Shown here piece by piece: positions 43,566 through 55,762 of a stretch of DNA of 64,000 nucleotides; positions within the stretch are counted from its first letter, which is position 1; the number at the start of each line of letters is the position of its first letter. A program made the translations under genes and the position numbers. The stretch covers positions 187,948,437-188,012,436 of the forward strand of contig JARYHS010009186.1 in assembly GCA_031002005.1 (NCBI GenBank), in the 5' to 3' direction. The DNA comes from Vandiemenella viatica (Eukaryota > Arthropoda > Insecta > Orthoptera > Morabidae). The notes beneath the pieces are model-generated. The model was given only the letters and a program-made list of their open reading frames with translations, searched no databases and had not been told where the DNA came from.

Positions 43566-44440
43566 AAATGTCTACATCGTACTCATCCACAAAAAAATTC
43601 TTATTTAAGGCCATAGTAGTATGTTGTAATATCGACACGATATACTCCGATAAGGTGATAGTAGTCGCAAGAAAGAGGTTTACCGTAAGGAAAGTATTGC
43701 ACTACAATCAGACAGATTAGGCTCTGTGCTTAGGGTTGTTGTGTTCTTTTTTTTTTTTTACGTGGCGGTTCGCCAACAACATGGTCTGAAGCCATCCCGT
43801 AAACTACTCTTCAATTCAGAGGCTGATATCTTAACTGACTGAGAAAAAATGCTAAGGTTATAAATTTCTTCGTTACTACAGTATCAGTATTACGCAGCGG
43901 ACTTTATTTCGTTACTTGGATATTAATACTTTTGCCAGTAATGGTATATGTAATGACAGTCCATAACCAATTATTCCCCACCCCAAGTTGATTTTTTTAT
44001 TAACTCAAGTAAAATTGTAATTGTAGATGGGAAATTCTGATGAGCAATGAATCAATTTTTGTGAGCAGCATGCTTGCTCGCTAGTATGTTGATGGCCCTT
44101 ACAGCATATGTTTAAAAATGCAAATGCCAATTCATCTAATTTTCCTTGAGGATAAACAAGGCTGTTGGTCACGCCACCTAAATCAAAGCGAACATGCAGG
44201 ACACTTCCCAAGAAACCATTAATAATGCAGTGTTGTGACTGCGCGCTAGTAAACAGATTGACGACGACCTGCCCTCCACCGAAGTCATTTCTGTAACTGA
44301 TGTTTCCATCACTTTGCTATCTCATATTCTTGTATTGCTTGTCTTCAATACGTTAAAAACTATTCGTTATACCAATCAACAACATCAGTATCTGCGTGAC
44401 CAAAGACGGTTAGACCACTTGACTGGGTCATTATTATTTG
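43566..44440. other. AT-rich stretch, nothing recognised
   Basis: A T run near 43748-43760 and a weak minus-strand frame 44005-44211 with no motif. No transposon ends were seen. Confidence 0.4.
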
Positions 44441-44449
44441 AACTAGCTG

Positions 44450-44640
44450 TATAGCGGCATCGGTAGTGTAGAGACCATTGTGCTCGACCCAAGTGTCGAC
44501 GATTTCCGGTTCGAGTCCGGCCAAGGGCATGAATGGTTAGTGTAAGCGTCTCCAGATGGATAATCAGCACAATTCTTGAAGATACATTAATACTGTTGAT
44601 GATCATACAGATGTATTGTGGTTGGTTGCATGGATAACGC
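44450..44640 (+). mobile_element. tRNA-headed SINE, family D
   Basis: CGGCATCGGTAGTGTAGAG supplies a box-A-like region and GGTTCGAGTCC at 44518-44528 is a perfect box B, followed by GGCCAAGGGCATGAATGG. The body (GTCTCCAGATGGATAATCAG) matches none of the other SINEs in the window. The 3' end is not defined. Confidence 0.55.
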
Positions 44641-45074
44641 ACCTTCCTCCTACCCCCTTCCCCCTCCCGCCCTTTTTTCTCCAAGAATTGCTGTAAGTCC
44701 GTGACCATGTTGTGGGTATGGTCAAAAGATGTAAATGAACTGAACATTTTCCCGGCTTCCACTTATTCCGATCAAATAGCTAGGCAAAAAGTGTAATGTA
44801 CGGGACAGGTAGGGAACAGTTTTAAGGTAATTATGTAGAAGAGTGCTTTATCCAGCATGAGGGAAGAGAGTAGCTAGTCATATTCGTTTGTTACAGTTGC
44901 ATAACTTATTCACATTTTATACTGTTCAATACGCAATTTTGATATTTTTCTGTAAAATAATAGCAATTCTACAATTACCATGAAGCAACTGCAGTAGCCT
45001 ATTTTAGAAATCAAAAGAAAATTGACATACTTCACTTAATATTTACGCCTCCTTTACTCTCATGCTACGGTGCA

Positions 45075-45965
45075 CAGAAATACACTATGGTTGTGGAAGA
45101 AAATGGACAACTGCCATTTCTCGATGTCCTTGTTCACAAGCGAAGCGATGGACGTTTGGGTCATACTGTGAATCGCAAGGCGACCCACACTAATAGGTAT
45201 CTGCACGCCATGTTGCACCATAATCCGACAACGAAGAGAGGCGTATTAACATCACTCAACTTAAGAGCTAAGACAGTATGTGACTCGGAAAGTCTGAATG
45301 AAGAAATGGAGACACTTACAAAAATATTCCGAGCCAACGGCTATAATGAATCCGACATCAGAAGGGTTTTAAGACCCAAAAAACCTATGGGAGACGTCAA
45401 CTTATCCCATGATATTAATGTGCCAACAAAATTCGCCTGTCTCCCATACATACAGGGTATCACAGACCGGATTGGTAAACTGTTAAAGCGGGTGGAGGTG
45501 CGAATAGTATATAAGGCTAACTGCAAACTTGGCCAGTCACTGACAAAGGTAAAAGACAGATTACACCCGCACCAGCTTATGGGTGTTTACGAAATCCCCT
45601 GCAGCTGTGGCAATGTTTATATCGGCGAGACAGGTCGCACTGTGGCGGAGAGACTTAAAGAACATATCCGCCACTACAAATATAATAACAGCGACAAATC
45701 CGCCGTAGTCCGCCATGTTATTAATACCGGGCATGAAATAAAATTTCAAGAAACGAGGCTACTGTGGAGAGAACACCATTGGTGGCCCCGACGGGTGAAA
45801 GAGGCAGCAGAAATTTAAAAAATACCAACAACATCAACGAAGATAGCGACCTTTTACTCTGCGATGCTTGGCGCTCGTTGCTATGTCAACATAAACAATA
45901 TCTCTGACGAAGGCTGGAGGATACCAGCCGAAAGCTCAGGTAATGAAATAAACAACGCGGCATAA
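45075..45965 (+). mobile_element. Penelope-like element, 5'-truncated copy
   Basis: The copy contains the 3' half of the ORF (45087-45818) and a 3' UTR with CTCTGACGAAGGCTGGAGG and GCCGAAAGCTCAGGTAATG, a style common after Penelope ORFs in arthropods (TGAxGAxGxxx...CGAAAGCTCAGGTAA). The 5' break is near 45075, where similarity to the protein family stops. The 3' limit is set by the end of the UTR-like block and is approximate. Confidence 0.8.
45087..45818 (+). CDS. Penelope-like retroelement protein, C-terminal half (RT thumb and GIY-YIG endonuclease)
   Basis: 243 codons without a stop. Residues 9-16 (LPFLDVLV) and 33-40 (THTNRYLH), with KRGVL at 50-54, are the conserved segment just after the reverse transcriptase palm in Penelope-like elements. 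The linker holds IFRANGYNESDIRRVL (80-95). Residues 165-184, MGVYEIPCSCGNVYIGETGR, form a GIY-YIG nuclease core: GVY at 166-168, YIG at 178-180, R184, R189 and E192-H193, with C172/C174 and H193/H210 possible zinc ligands as in the family. The RT catalytic YADD-containing half is missing, so it could not retrotranspose, yet this half keeps an open frame, which suggests a fairly young copy. The first Met is only the first ATG after the truncation. Confidence 0.9.
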   Translation: MVVEENGQLPFLDVLVHKRSDGRLGHTVNRKATHTNRYLHAMLHHNPTTKRGVLTSLNLRAKTVCDSESLNEEMETLTKIFRANGYNESDIRRVLRPKKPMGDVNLSHDINVPTKFACLPYIQGITDRIGKLLKRVEVRIVYKANCKLGQSLTKVKDRLHPHQLMGVYEIPCSCGNVYIGETGRTVAERLKEHIRHYKYNNSDKSAVVRHVINTGHEIKFQETRLLWREHHWWPRRVKEAAEI

Positions 45966-48536
45966 CCCGAAAGTCAATTAATCATGAACAAAGATGGCCG
46001 TGGAAGTCTGAGGAATCATTTTGTTGTTTAGATGTCTAAAAAAATTAAATAATTTGCATACAATTTTTCACATGAATGTAAACTAACACAATCAAGCGTT
46101 TTTTCACAGAGCGACCTCTTTTCCCGAAGCCAAAATCAATTACCCACGCTCATTTCAGATCACTTACGCCGTATCTTTACTCTTACACTAGTTTAATAGT
46201 TTAATTAAACGAAAACAGAAACCCAATAACATTATTCAGACTGTTAGGAACGTTAATGTCTCCAGCGGCATACGATTCATTACAATTCTCATTTAAGATT
46301 TCTAGGTTCATTGAAACTGTAATTACAACGTAAAGATCAATACTTGTGCTTACTGAACTATCAACAGCACCAACTTTTAAAAATTCAATTTTTGTTTAAC
46401 ATCCCAGCTAAGAATATTTTTCAGAAACAATATTCAATATAATATGGAAGAGATTTAACCAGATCTTCACGTAATCGTCTGGTGTGTATTGGAAATATTC
46501 AATTCAAATCAAGCATAAACATGGCGGAAAGTTTTTATAAATCTCTACCAACTTAACAGTTGTTCTGTACTATTTACTCTTTTCTTATAAAGAAAAGAAA
46601 TGAACAACAAAATAGAGATTCTGATATGTTAATGAAGTAGCAAATCTTAAAATAAAAACTAAGAAAAAGGGCTATGAATCTGATTTGTAATTCGTAGTTC
46701 ATGTGTTGACATTCCGTCCACTGAATGGGGTAATTTCTGGCAGATGACATTTCACATCTCGGCACAGGCCGTTAGGAGTTTGATGCGCATTTTCCATTGT
46801 AGTCAGTTGAATCCCAGTCAGTACATTCCGTCTCAGACCTTCAACTGACAGAATAACGTAGAACACGCCATCACATTGCTTACTAGAGTCGCAGATGGAA
46901 TGTGACCTCATATCTCGCTTATTATAACTGAAAATAACTGATAACTGAAAATAGACTCAGAAAAATAAAATTGATACCAATGCACGTGTAGTATATCTCA
47001 AAGTTTCTTTGAATATAGGAGCCAAAACGTACTGTACAATAAGCATTGGGTGTGCGAACCATCCTGTTATCAGACATTATTTAGAAACATAACTGACCTT
47101 CAAGTTTTAGAATATCTGTGAATGTAAGAAAAATCACTTATAAGTGGGCTCATTCCACCAATTTTGTAAATTTGACTCGATTTTGTAATAACTGTAGTAA
47201 CTTTACATACCCTCTCTAGCTGTGAGGTTTCATTTCGTTTCCTTCTCCCCTTCACGAGTATTTTGCCAGGCGATGTAATTTTGTCTTCGACCGAATCACT
47301 TTATTTGTTTAAAACGAGAGGAAAGGAATTAATTATACAGCTATTTTTTTCTTGTTATTGTGTGTTAAAATAAATATTTTGAATTACTTCGTATTAAAAA
47401 TATGTTTAAACACCTATCATACAATTATGATTACTTGAGGGGGTTAATCTGACAATTTTGAATCACGGTAGAAGTGGAATTTACTAAAGTGTATTGTCAT
47501 AGATAGGTTCCAATGTCCTTAAACTATCGATGTTTTGGTCAATAAAATAAAAAAAATTCTATCTGGCTTCTCAACTATTCATACACTTTAATGACGACAT
47601 TGAGAAGTATATCACTGTCTTATTATTAAAAGAGCTTAAGTGAAGTAGGCGATACTGAAATAAGATCAATAAAACTGAAACTGTTGCTGGAAGTACATGT
47701 TGTTTAACAAAAATATTTTAAAAATCTAACACGATATTTCAAACTAAAAATAATGGAAACTCGATATTTGAGTGAAAATTTGGATACGCCTTGTAAAATG
47801 TAGAAGCGTCGACAGAAGTTTCAATCTTGAGCCAAGCGCAGAGAATATTCGCCTCGGGCATCGATATTAATTAACTTTCCTTCGACTTCCTGATTGGAGA
47901 CGAGGAAAGGGCCCAGAGGATGGCGAGATTTTCCATTTGAAAACACTCCAACGCACAACTTAAATAGCCGGTATTTCTTTTTTGTATCGTTTCACGGACC
48001 TAATGAACTTCACAGCTTTCTCCAACGAAGTGGATACAGTCTTCACAGGACACAGAGAGCTAAATCTTGACGAGGAAACGCTTTGAAAGATGGCCGTGTT
48101 GTATATTCAGGCGTTCATTAAAAAAACCTTGGCATCGAGGTAAATGCTGAAAAATTCAATTAACCAAATAAATGCATTCCATAACAGTGTATAGCAAAGC
48201 TTCTAAATGTCTGTTTATCGTTATTCCTCAACTCCTTATAAAGGTTGTGGTTTGAGACAAAATCAGAATTTATCAAGCTAGAATTACTAGGCATTGTTTT
48301 ATTGAATATTCATGTTACACAGAAATTCCATGCAAATACGATATAGATTCTTACCGAGTTCGCTTCATGAATTTCTAGTCTGTATAAACTACCATATTCA
48401 ATTAATGCGGAAGTCAACGGAATGTCGACCAAACTGAATGTGTTTTGCATTCTCCGTTGGTTTTTGTACTGGCAATGAGTTTTTCCTTTACTAGCACGGG
48501 ATTTCAAATTACAATGAGAACGTTTCGGACCACTTT
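45966..48536. other. Long stretch, nothing recognised
   Basis: AT-rich except 47820-48110, which is less AT-rich (GCCTCGGGCATCGATATTAA, GGAGACGAGGAAAGGGCCC). Frames 46574-46765, 46699-46911 and 48310-48555 show no motif. No repeat ends were seen. Confidence 0.4.
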
Positions 48537-48722
48537 GGATGCGTCCATACACCACGTGTCTCCATTCTGGCGTATCTCGAAATCTCCCCTCCTTTCCCCT
48601 CCATCACTTATCCTAAAGTGACTTTTGTCTCGACTCCTATCCCCGTGCAACATGTAGCTTTTTCCGTGTAAATTCCATAAGACATTTTGTAATGTTTTCT
48701 CTTGACATACTACCGTTAAGAT
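48537..48722. mobile_element. MITE family 1, left half
   Basis: Starts GGATGCGTCCATACACCACG, continues with AAATTCCATAAGACATTTTG, TAATGTTTTCTCTTGACATA, and stops abruptly near 48722 at the point corresponding to about 14473 in the first copy. The missing right half begins at 51332. Confidence 0.75.
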
Positions 48723-48782
48723 TCTTCCGTGTTTAATGAACACAGCCTATATTTGCATTATATACTTTTCTATAATTATATA

Positions 48783-49228
48783 CAGGGTGTTACAAAAAGG
48801 TACGGCCAAACTTTCAGGAAACATTCCTCACACACAAACAAAGAAAATATGTTATGTGGACATGTGTCCGGAAACACTTACTTTCCATGTTAGAGCTCAT
48901 ATTGTGGACGGCTGTGATACAATACGCCATTCTCCAGGGCTGCATCAGCGCATCAGGGATTCCATGCGACGGAGGGTGGATGCATGTATCCTCGCTAACG
49001 GAGGACATTTTGAACATTTCCTGTAACAAAGTGTTTGAAGTCACGCTGGTACGTTCTGTTGCTGTGTGTTTCCATTCCATGTTTAATGTGATATGAAGAG
49101 AAGTAATGAAATGAGCTCTAACATGGAAAGTAAGCGTGTCCGGATACATGTCCACATAACATATTTTCTTTGTTTGTGTGTGAGGAATGTTTCCTGAAAG
49201 TTTGGCCGTACCTTTTTGTAACACCCTG
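48783..49228 (+). mobile_element. 446-bp mariner-derived MITE, copy 2
   Basis: TA|CAGGGTGTTACAAAAAGG at the left and CCTTTTTGTAACACCCTG|TA at the right, terminal inverted repeats of about 120 bases, and a central transposase tail (SMRRRVDAC, GGHFEHFL, stop at about 49024-49026). Exactly the same length as 11543-11988 and nearly identical in sequence; both ends here agree with each other better than in copy 1, whose left end has CAGCGTG and ACGAAAAGG changes. The 148-codon minus frame (48814-49260) arises because the repeat arms happen to be open in that phase. Confidence 0.92.
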
Positions 49229-49504
49229 TATATTCTGAATGAATTGTTGACTCTAGCCACTCCTACAAATAATCAATTATTGAGGAAAACCTCTTTCTCA
49301 GGTACACTCAGCGATCCTTTTATTCTTAAGTTGTTACTAGAAACATTCTTCCTTGTCTCATTCATCATTATTCACTGGAGTACTTTCACCTTTGCTGCGA
49401 AATGATTCTTTGATCTGCGTAAAAGATTTGTATGACCAGTCAGCTATTAAAATCTCGTTGGAAACATATTTTCCATAACTTTATGTTACATGTAATAAAA
49501 ACAA

Positions 49505-49760
49505 TTAGAGTGGCCCAACCGAGCGTGGTGGTGGAACGGCTAGCGTTCTGGCCTCTCATTCGGGAGGATGCCGGTTCGAATCCCCGTCCGGGCATCCAGA
49601 TTTGGGGTTTCCATGGTTTCTCAAATCACTCCAGGCAAATGCCGGGAAGCTTCCTTCAAAAAGGCCATGGCCGAATTCCTTCACATTCTTTACCCCTCAT
49701 CCTTTACCGTCTCTAAAGACCTCGCTGTTAGATAGACGTTAAGCAAATAATAATAAAAAA
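49505..49760 (+). mobile_element. SINE-A, full-length forward copy
   Basis: Best complete copy: head GGCCCAACCGAGCGTGGTGG, GTGGAACGGCTAGCG (box A region), box B GGTTCGAATCC at 49573-49583, GGGCATCCAGATTTGGGG, CCATGG twice, the TCTCTAAAGACCTCG block, GACGTTAA, and an AATAATAATAAAAAAA tail. No terminal direct repeat is certain (AGAGTGGC before and ATAGTGGC after are candidates). It would be transcribed by RNA polymerase III and mobilised by a LINE. Confidence 0.9.
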
Positions 49761-50114
49761 AATATAGTGGCTCGCGAATAATTCATAAGAAATGTCTGCA
49801 TACTACTCACAGGTTTAGAGCAGAGACAATTTATCGCCACTTCCTGACAGCGTGGATATTTCGCAGATATATGGAAAGTTATAAGTGACGCAGGACAGAA
49901 TGTGGTGTAAGATAGCTTAACCGAATTAGTGTATGTTATTACTGTGCGTGGAGAAGTGAAAATGGAATAGCGAATAGGATTACGGTATTACTGGAAAATA
50001 CACTAAAGTCTCTCTTTCTGTCCCCGAGTTTCGTTGTAGGACGGCTCAGATCGAGAAGGCGGCATTCGAGGTTTGCTACGGACAGGCTCACGCCAGGAGA
50101 ATCATTCTATCTCT

Positions 50115-50394
50115 CTTTTTTTTTTTTTGTAACTGCTTTACGTCTCTTTTTGACATCGAGGTCTTTAGAGACGGGAAAGGATGGGGGGGGGGGACAAGGA
50201 TGGGGGCAAGGATGGGGGCAAGGAATGGGAAGGAATCCGGCCATGGCAGTTTGAAGGAAGCATCCAGGCATTTGCCTGGAGTGATTTGGGGAAACCATGG
50301 AAAACCCAAATCTGGATGCCCGGACGGGGATTCGAACCGCCGTCCTCCCAAATGCGAGGCGAGAACGCTAACCGTTACACCGCCCCGCTCGGTC
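50115..50394 (-). mobile_element. SINE-A, full-length inverted copy with internal microsatellite
   Basis: Begins with a T run (A-tail) and ends at CCGCTCGGT, the start of the head; box B appears as GGATTCGAACC (about 50328-50338). Candidate 11-base target repeats ATTCTATCTCT (50104-50114) and ATTCGATCTTT (50395-50405) match at 9 of 11. Within it, 12-base units GCAAGGATGGGG are repeated about three times at 50195-50230. Several frames of up to 120 codons cross it and are artefacts. Confidence 0.9.
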
Positions 50395-50405
50395 ATTCGA
50401 TCTTT

Positions 50406-51331
50406 GGTAGTTCGACTGGAATCTGCTGCCCGGTGTTTGGATTTTGCCAACGCCTGAAGGATCCTGACTGCTGGTAGAGAAGTTCAACACTACTTCCCAA
50501 TACGTCTTCACATCCGGCGCCAGGGGTAACGCTGTACGCCGAGACAACGCATACTTTGCCGAGCGGAAGCAGCTCGACGCCTGCACTTCGCTTGTCCGAT
50601 AAAACATCGCCGCGGATCCGAGACCTCACAATGGGATTTTGGCATTGTACCATCCCACTGCCAACCGTCGCCATCCATGAACGGTAGAGAACACTTTGAG
50701 CCACAACAGTTTTTCACCAGAACTCGGTTTTTCAAACGTCCAGTAACGCCTGATATGTTTCATACCATCCATTAAGCCAGACCAAACATGAATTGATAAA
50801 ACACTTTTCTGTAATTAAGGACTAATGTCAGTAACGTGAGTCATTTGTTTTGTTTGAAGAAATAAAGTTCATTTACTTTGATTTGTTAAAAGGAAAATAA
50901 AGATGTTAATGTTTGTTTTTTGTAAATTAATGTTTTTTTTTCAATCTCTAGAATAACAAAGTTAACCACCCTTCCCTTATTAAATTAATTGTGATATATA
51001 AAAATCAATGTTCCATTTCACTTACACTCAACACGTGTGGATAAGACGAAATTGTTTGCTTAGTCAATAATTTATTAATTATCATTTATTTAACAAAAGA
51101 AGGTTATATTTCAATAAACCTCGAAATGTTTCCACTTCGCACCCCACTTTGAAATTGAAATAACCGTTCAATGAGCACTACAATTAAAGTAGCACTGAAA
51201 TTCACTTAACAGAACAAAATTAGAATTAGTTTATCAATGTGTGGAGCGATCATAATCAAAAGAGTTTTATTTCAAACCATCAAAACAATGCCTTTTAAAC
51301 CCCCGAGTAAGATCTGAAACGAATTAGAGTG
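50406..51331. other. Unassigned sequence between SINE-A and MITE right half
   Basis: 50406-50735 is GC-balanced, with overlapping minus frames (50393-50704, 50508-50735) lacking motifs; from 50740 it is AT-rich. It lies inside the interval that separates the two halves of a MITE family 1 copy, so it may be part of another inserted element. Confidence 0.4.
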
Positions 51332-51572
51332 TAGATACGGTACTGTGAGTATATAGAATATCTAAATTACACACTACGAAGATAACTAAATGACGGAAAT
51401 AATCATACACAAGTTGTTGTGCACTCGGTTCTTTATTTCAACCGAGAAAAATAATGTGAATGAAAAGCTACCTGGAATAACTCTGACTCCCTACCCTCTC
51501 TCCTCCCTCCCCACGTAGTTTCCCAACTCCTCCCCTCCCCCTAAACCGCCACGTAGTCTATGGACCCTCTTT
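51332..51572. mobile_element. MITE family 1, right half
   Basis: TACACACTACGAAGATAACT, AATGACGGAAATAATCATAC, GAATGAAAAGCTACCTGG, a C-rich arm with CCCCACGTAG, and the right end ACGTAGTCTATGGACCCTCT (51551-51570). It corresponds to the part of the 14301 copy from about 14473 onward and thus complements 48537-48722. Confidence 0.75.
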
Positions 51573-53365
51573 TTTCCACTGAACATTTCCCGAAATCCTT
51601 TGTCAACTTCTATGTCAGTAATCTTCAGATAGCCGTATCAAGGAATCATTTCAACATGACAGCCATTCTCTCCTTGACGCCTCATCTAATTGGGATAGAT
51701 ATTCCAAAATATCTATGGTGCACGTCGTTTTTGATGACTGTTAGCTATACATTTTGTCCACTTAAGCTTATTTTTCTTGTGCTCGCTAATGACTGTAAAT
51801 CTACCGAGAAAGTAGCATGGAACAACGACAACATTACCAAGTGCGGTAGTTTTGTAAATTAAAAAAAAAAAACAGCACACATGGTTTGTTGGGTGCTAAT
51901 CTCAGGCTACTAATACAAAGAATATTGTATATGGATTTTTGTTTCTTATATGCTACAATCGTAGTAGCAAATTTGTTAAAGAAGCACTCTCTTTATTACG
52001 CTGTACATATTGAAACTGTAGTAAAAAAATTGCCTGAAAATCATCTATTCACAGTTTGAACAACGTATTGCCAGTCTTCTGCCTTTTGAACCCCGTCACC
52101 AATACTATGTGGCCCCGTATGATTCAATTTTCAGCGAAACTTTTGAGTTATGTAAGCTCTAAACAATTAAGATCGTGGGATTGCTGCAGTTTTCCATTTT
52201 CACGCGTATCTTGAGTAAAGTCCTCTGAAATGTGTAAACTATGATCGGAGATAATGATATTTACTGAAGCCGATACTAGATATTATATAGTGTATCCCAA
52301 ACGCCTTTGGATTCATAAAACGTACTTATTCTCTGGGAGCTGGTCGAGATGCTTAACCAACTTTTCATCAACACATACATATTTAATTATTAGAACTAGT
52401 TAATTTTTCTTCCTAATCTGCTAACTCCGTTGCTGCTCACGGTGAAAACTGCTTTATTAATGTCGTTTTAGTTATGTAAAATTTTATTTAAAAAAATGTC
52501 TCGAAAAATTATTCTGCCGTATAGTGATTCGTAACATATTTTATTATTTAAAAAAAGTATGATTATTATATATGACAAAATGTTATAAGCGTTCCACGGT
52601 CTTTTGATGACATTAACATCCAACAGGTCGGTAATTTGTTTTGTAAACAGGCCAACTCAACCAAACATTGCTAAAGGCAGATTAATGTTTCACATCCATG
52701 CTACGGAGCATTCTAGCTTCAGTATCATATATCCGCGTTTGTTGACGACTCTCCTGTTTATCTTTAATCAGCTGCTGATATTTTAATAACGTTTGTGGTG
52801 TTTTCGTCATTGCTGACAATAGCTGAAACTTTTGGTATTTGAACATGACAGGTTCAAAATCAAAACATTAAATCCATGGCATCTGGTCAGTCACAAACAT
52901 CCGTAACACTAGCTCCAATTCACGAAATGAAACGAGAATTAGAAGCTGTACCAGCAGGAAAATGGTCGCAGCAGTTTCCTCCTCTTCGTGACTGCAATGT
53001 TATGTTTTCCAATAATCATAATCTTTCGACTATGTGGAAACTATACTTCTTTTCCAATAAGAATTTATCTCTACAACTATGGCGCAAACACGCTATGATT
53101 CAGTAACTAAAAAAAGGATATGAATCTTGTTATCTAACTGCACGAGGATAATGTTTTGTGTGAGGGATACGTTGTTGGATGTGTCAGGCGTGCAAGTTCT
53201 TTCCGCAGAGACCTGGTTGGCTGTGAACACAAAACAGGTTACCACAAATCCATTTGTCGGATTGGCGTAAACCCTATGGAAATACGAGCTGCCTGTCATC
53301 TCTCAGTGTGTCCGTATATTTTAGACAATCATCTTATCGAAATATCATACAGTCATCACCATACA
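51573..53365. other. AT-rich stretch, nothing recognised
   Basis: Frames 51560-51862, 52604-52786, 52876-53106 and 53093-53299 show no domain. 52876-53106 (76 codons; KRELEAVPAGKWSQQF) is the most protein-like but has no recognisable relative and no splice or promoter context I can defend. Confidence 0.35.
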
Positions 53366-53369
53366 TAAT

Positions 53370-54260
53370 GGAATATCGACACCTTCACACAAAAACTGAT
53401 AGTACAACCTTTAAAGTTAAAGATGTCAGGAGTAAAGGGATAGACTTTCTTTGGATAAAATACATTGGTGTTAAAACAAAAATTATAAACGTTTTGATGA
53501 AAGGAATACTGGAAGAAATTCGTCTGTAGAAAAATGAAAGTCAGTAAGACACATCTAAAGATGCCAACCAAAAATTTAGAATTGTAGAATAAAAACATAC
53601 AGGAAATTTAGGGAAGCTGAAGACTAGTTGCTGTGAGGGAATTGTGAAGACTTTGCGAAGAAAAGAAGTGTAGGTAGTACAGAAGAAGAATTTTAGATAC
53701 ACGAAATCTGCTGGTAAGAATCCTCACGTAAGTTCGAAGGAAATAGCTGACAGGTGGAAGGAAAAAAAAAAGTGTAGTGGGGACAGTTTGAAATTTATTG
53801 TGGTAGAAAAAGATGAAGACAATAATATCGATGATATCAAAGAATAAGTACCACAAGTACAGAATTATAAAGAATTTATGGTATATTAAAAAAGTAGACA
53901 ATAATGAGATGCCGCCACAATTTCAAAGGGAGCCTAAGGGGAGAAAGAATACATAAAAAGTCTGATTAAAGTTGTATAAGAAGGTTTGGAAATACGAGAG
54001 ACTCCAATTACTTTAGATAAAAGAACAGTTTTCACAATCCCGAGCTAATAACATACGGAAAATACCAAATCTATCATATCGTTAATATCACATCATTCGC
54101 TTAAATGGTATTATAAAGAAAAATGAAAGATAATTTATAGATAAAGATCAAATTGGGCTTAGCAAAAAAGGATAAAAATGAAAACATATTGGCATTACGA
54201 TTAATAAAATTAATTTATGAAAACTTTTATGAAATTTTGTAGTTTGGGAATAACTTTTCA
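53370..54260 (+). pseudogene. Decayed LINE-A copy (possible endonuclease-RT region)
   Basis: Scattered pieces line up in order: HTKTDSTTFKVKDVRSKGID (53389-53448) resembles the end of a LINE endonuclease domain (xVRSKxGADIxSDHxLV, with the SDH lost), and about 54020-54200 reads in broken frames FTIP-KANNIRKIPNLS, IIKKNERQ-FIDKDQIGLS, parallel to FTLPKKAQADKCENYRPISL and MERVVEDIVGEDQFGF of LINE-A at 60759. Many stops and frameshifts make the call tentative. Confidence 0.4.
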
Positions 54261-55760
54261 CAGTGATAAATATGTAATATATAGACCCTACATCAAAAGT
54301 TTTGAAAAATAAAAAATTAAGTCTGTATTGCCAAAGTAGTATAATAATTTCTGATCAATCTAAAAAACAGAAAAGTTAGAGGATTGTTGGAGGCAATATT
54401 GAGGTTAACAGAGCTTGAGGCAAGCCAGCGATCTAAATCTCATGTCGTGTTTGTATCCGGAGGAAACAATTTGGGAAATGAAGGAAATATTTTAGCGTTA
54501 CTACAGAAAAATTCTGTTACAAAAATTCAGCCCACTGCTATCTATTCGTGATCCCTTGCTCGCAGATGAGAGTGAAACAGCAAGAGCAAACGATCAACAC
54601 AATAATGTGAAACAAGAAGAGTTACTTACAAAAGAAGGATAGTGCCAGAAGATTCAAAAATAGAATTGTGAAGAATTTTTTGACTATGGGAAATGTCAGT
54701 AACTTCCTATGCCAACTTACTTTTTATTTGGTGGTTTACTGTCTCGAAGGATGTTATCATGTTAGGTATCGTTTCAATACATCCTTGACCACTTAAAAAG
54801 CGCATGATCGGAACAGTCGAAGTGATGAAATGTAATGGAAAGCAAAGATTAAACTAAGTAGAATTAATAACAATTACCCCCACAGTTCGGGATTGTTTTC
54901 TACATTTATCAATGAAAAATTTGGTATTTCATATTCAAATACTATATGGAATTTAAAGTTTGCTTAGAGGTAGGGTATTTCGCTAAATTATTCAGCTTTC
55001 GACAGAGCACATTTCGTAGTTTCTGCTAACAATGGACAGAGGAGGAGTATTCCACAAGACAATAGCATCAAGTTTCAAGTTTTGAGGATGATGTTCATTG
55101 TTTCCCCGCAACAGAAAACGTTACGTGTATTGTTTCAGTACAATTTCCAATTTATTTTCTCGGTTTGCAATGCGTGTATGAGCATCCGAAAGGGGAGCCA
55201 TTGTTTGAGATTACGTGCTACAAGAACGAGAAGAAAGAGGTAACATATGCAACATGAAATTCTATATTGTTTCCTTCAGGTAAATAAAACGCTCGTCGCG
55301 TATACGTCCGTGTGTGAGCTACTGAACACAACTGACTAATGAAAGCGGACGTTTCCACAAATTTAAATTAAATACCGAGAACTGTGACAATACGGGACAA
55401 TAAACGGCTTTTGGGAACGCGCTTGTTCCGCTTATAATGTGGTATCCACATTTGTTTTCTTCGTTCAAATATACTCACAACACAGGAAACAGCCAGGAAT
55501 GCTAAAAAATAGCACTCGGGCACTAAAAATTGGTAAACAAACTTCGTAACATTAAAAAAAATTATTAAAAATATAAAGCAAGCTTGGGAACGAATTTTCC
55601 GAATACATAACAAAGCAGATAAAAAATAACTCTTGAAATTTAATTGAAACAAACATATTACTTCTAACTTTTACTGTGTGATATAGTTAAGATTTTACCA
55701 TGCTGACTTTAATTATTTCAATACACCAAGTGAGGAATTTGTAAGACACTTTTTTAATTT
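54261..55760. other. Nothing recognised
   Basis: Mostly AT-rich; 54980-55330 is less so. The minus frame 55368-55652 has no motif beyond hydrophobic residues. Confidence 0.4.
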
Positions 55761-55762
55761 TC

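Noticed and set aside
48814..49260. 148-codon minus-strand frame
   Set aside because: It spans both arms of the 446-bp MITE and reads the complementary strand of the transposase tail; a near-copy frame exists at 11574-11984 for the same reason.
50088..50450. 120-codon frame on the minus strand
   Set aside because: Entirely the SINE-A copy and its flanks; similar frames occur in other SINE-A copies.
50393..50735. Candidate exon in GC-balanced sequence (103 and 75 codons, minus strand)
   Set aside because: Two overlapping phases are equally open, neither shows a domain, and the interval sits within a nest of mobile elements.
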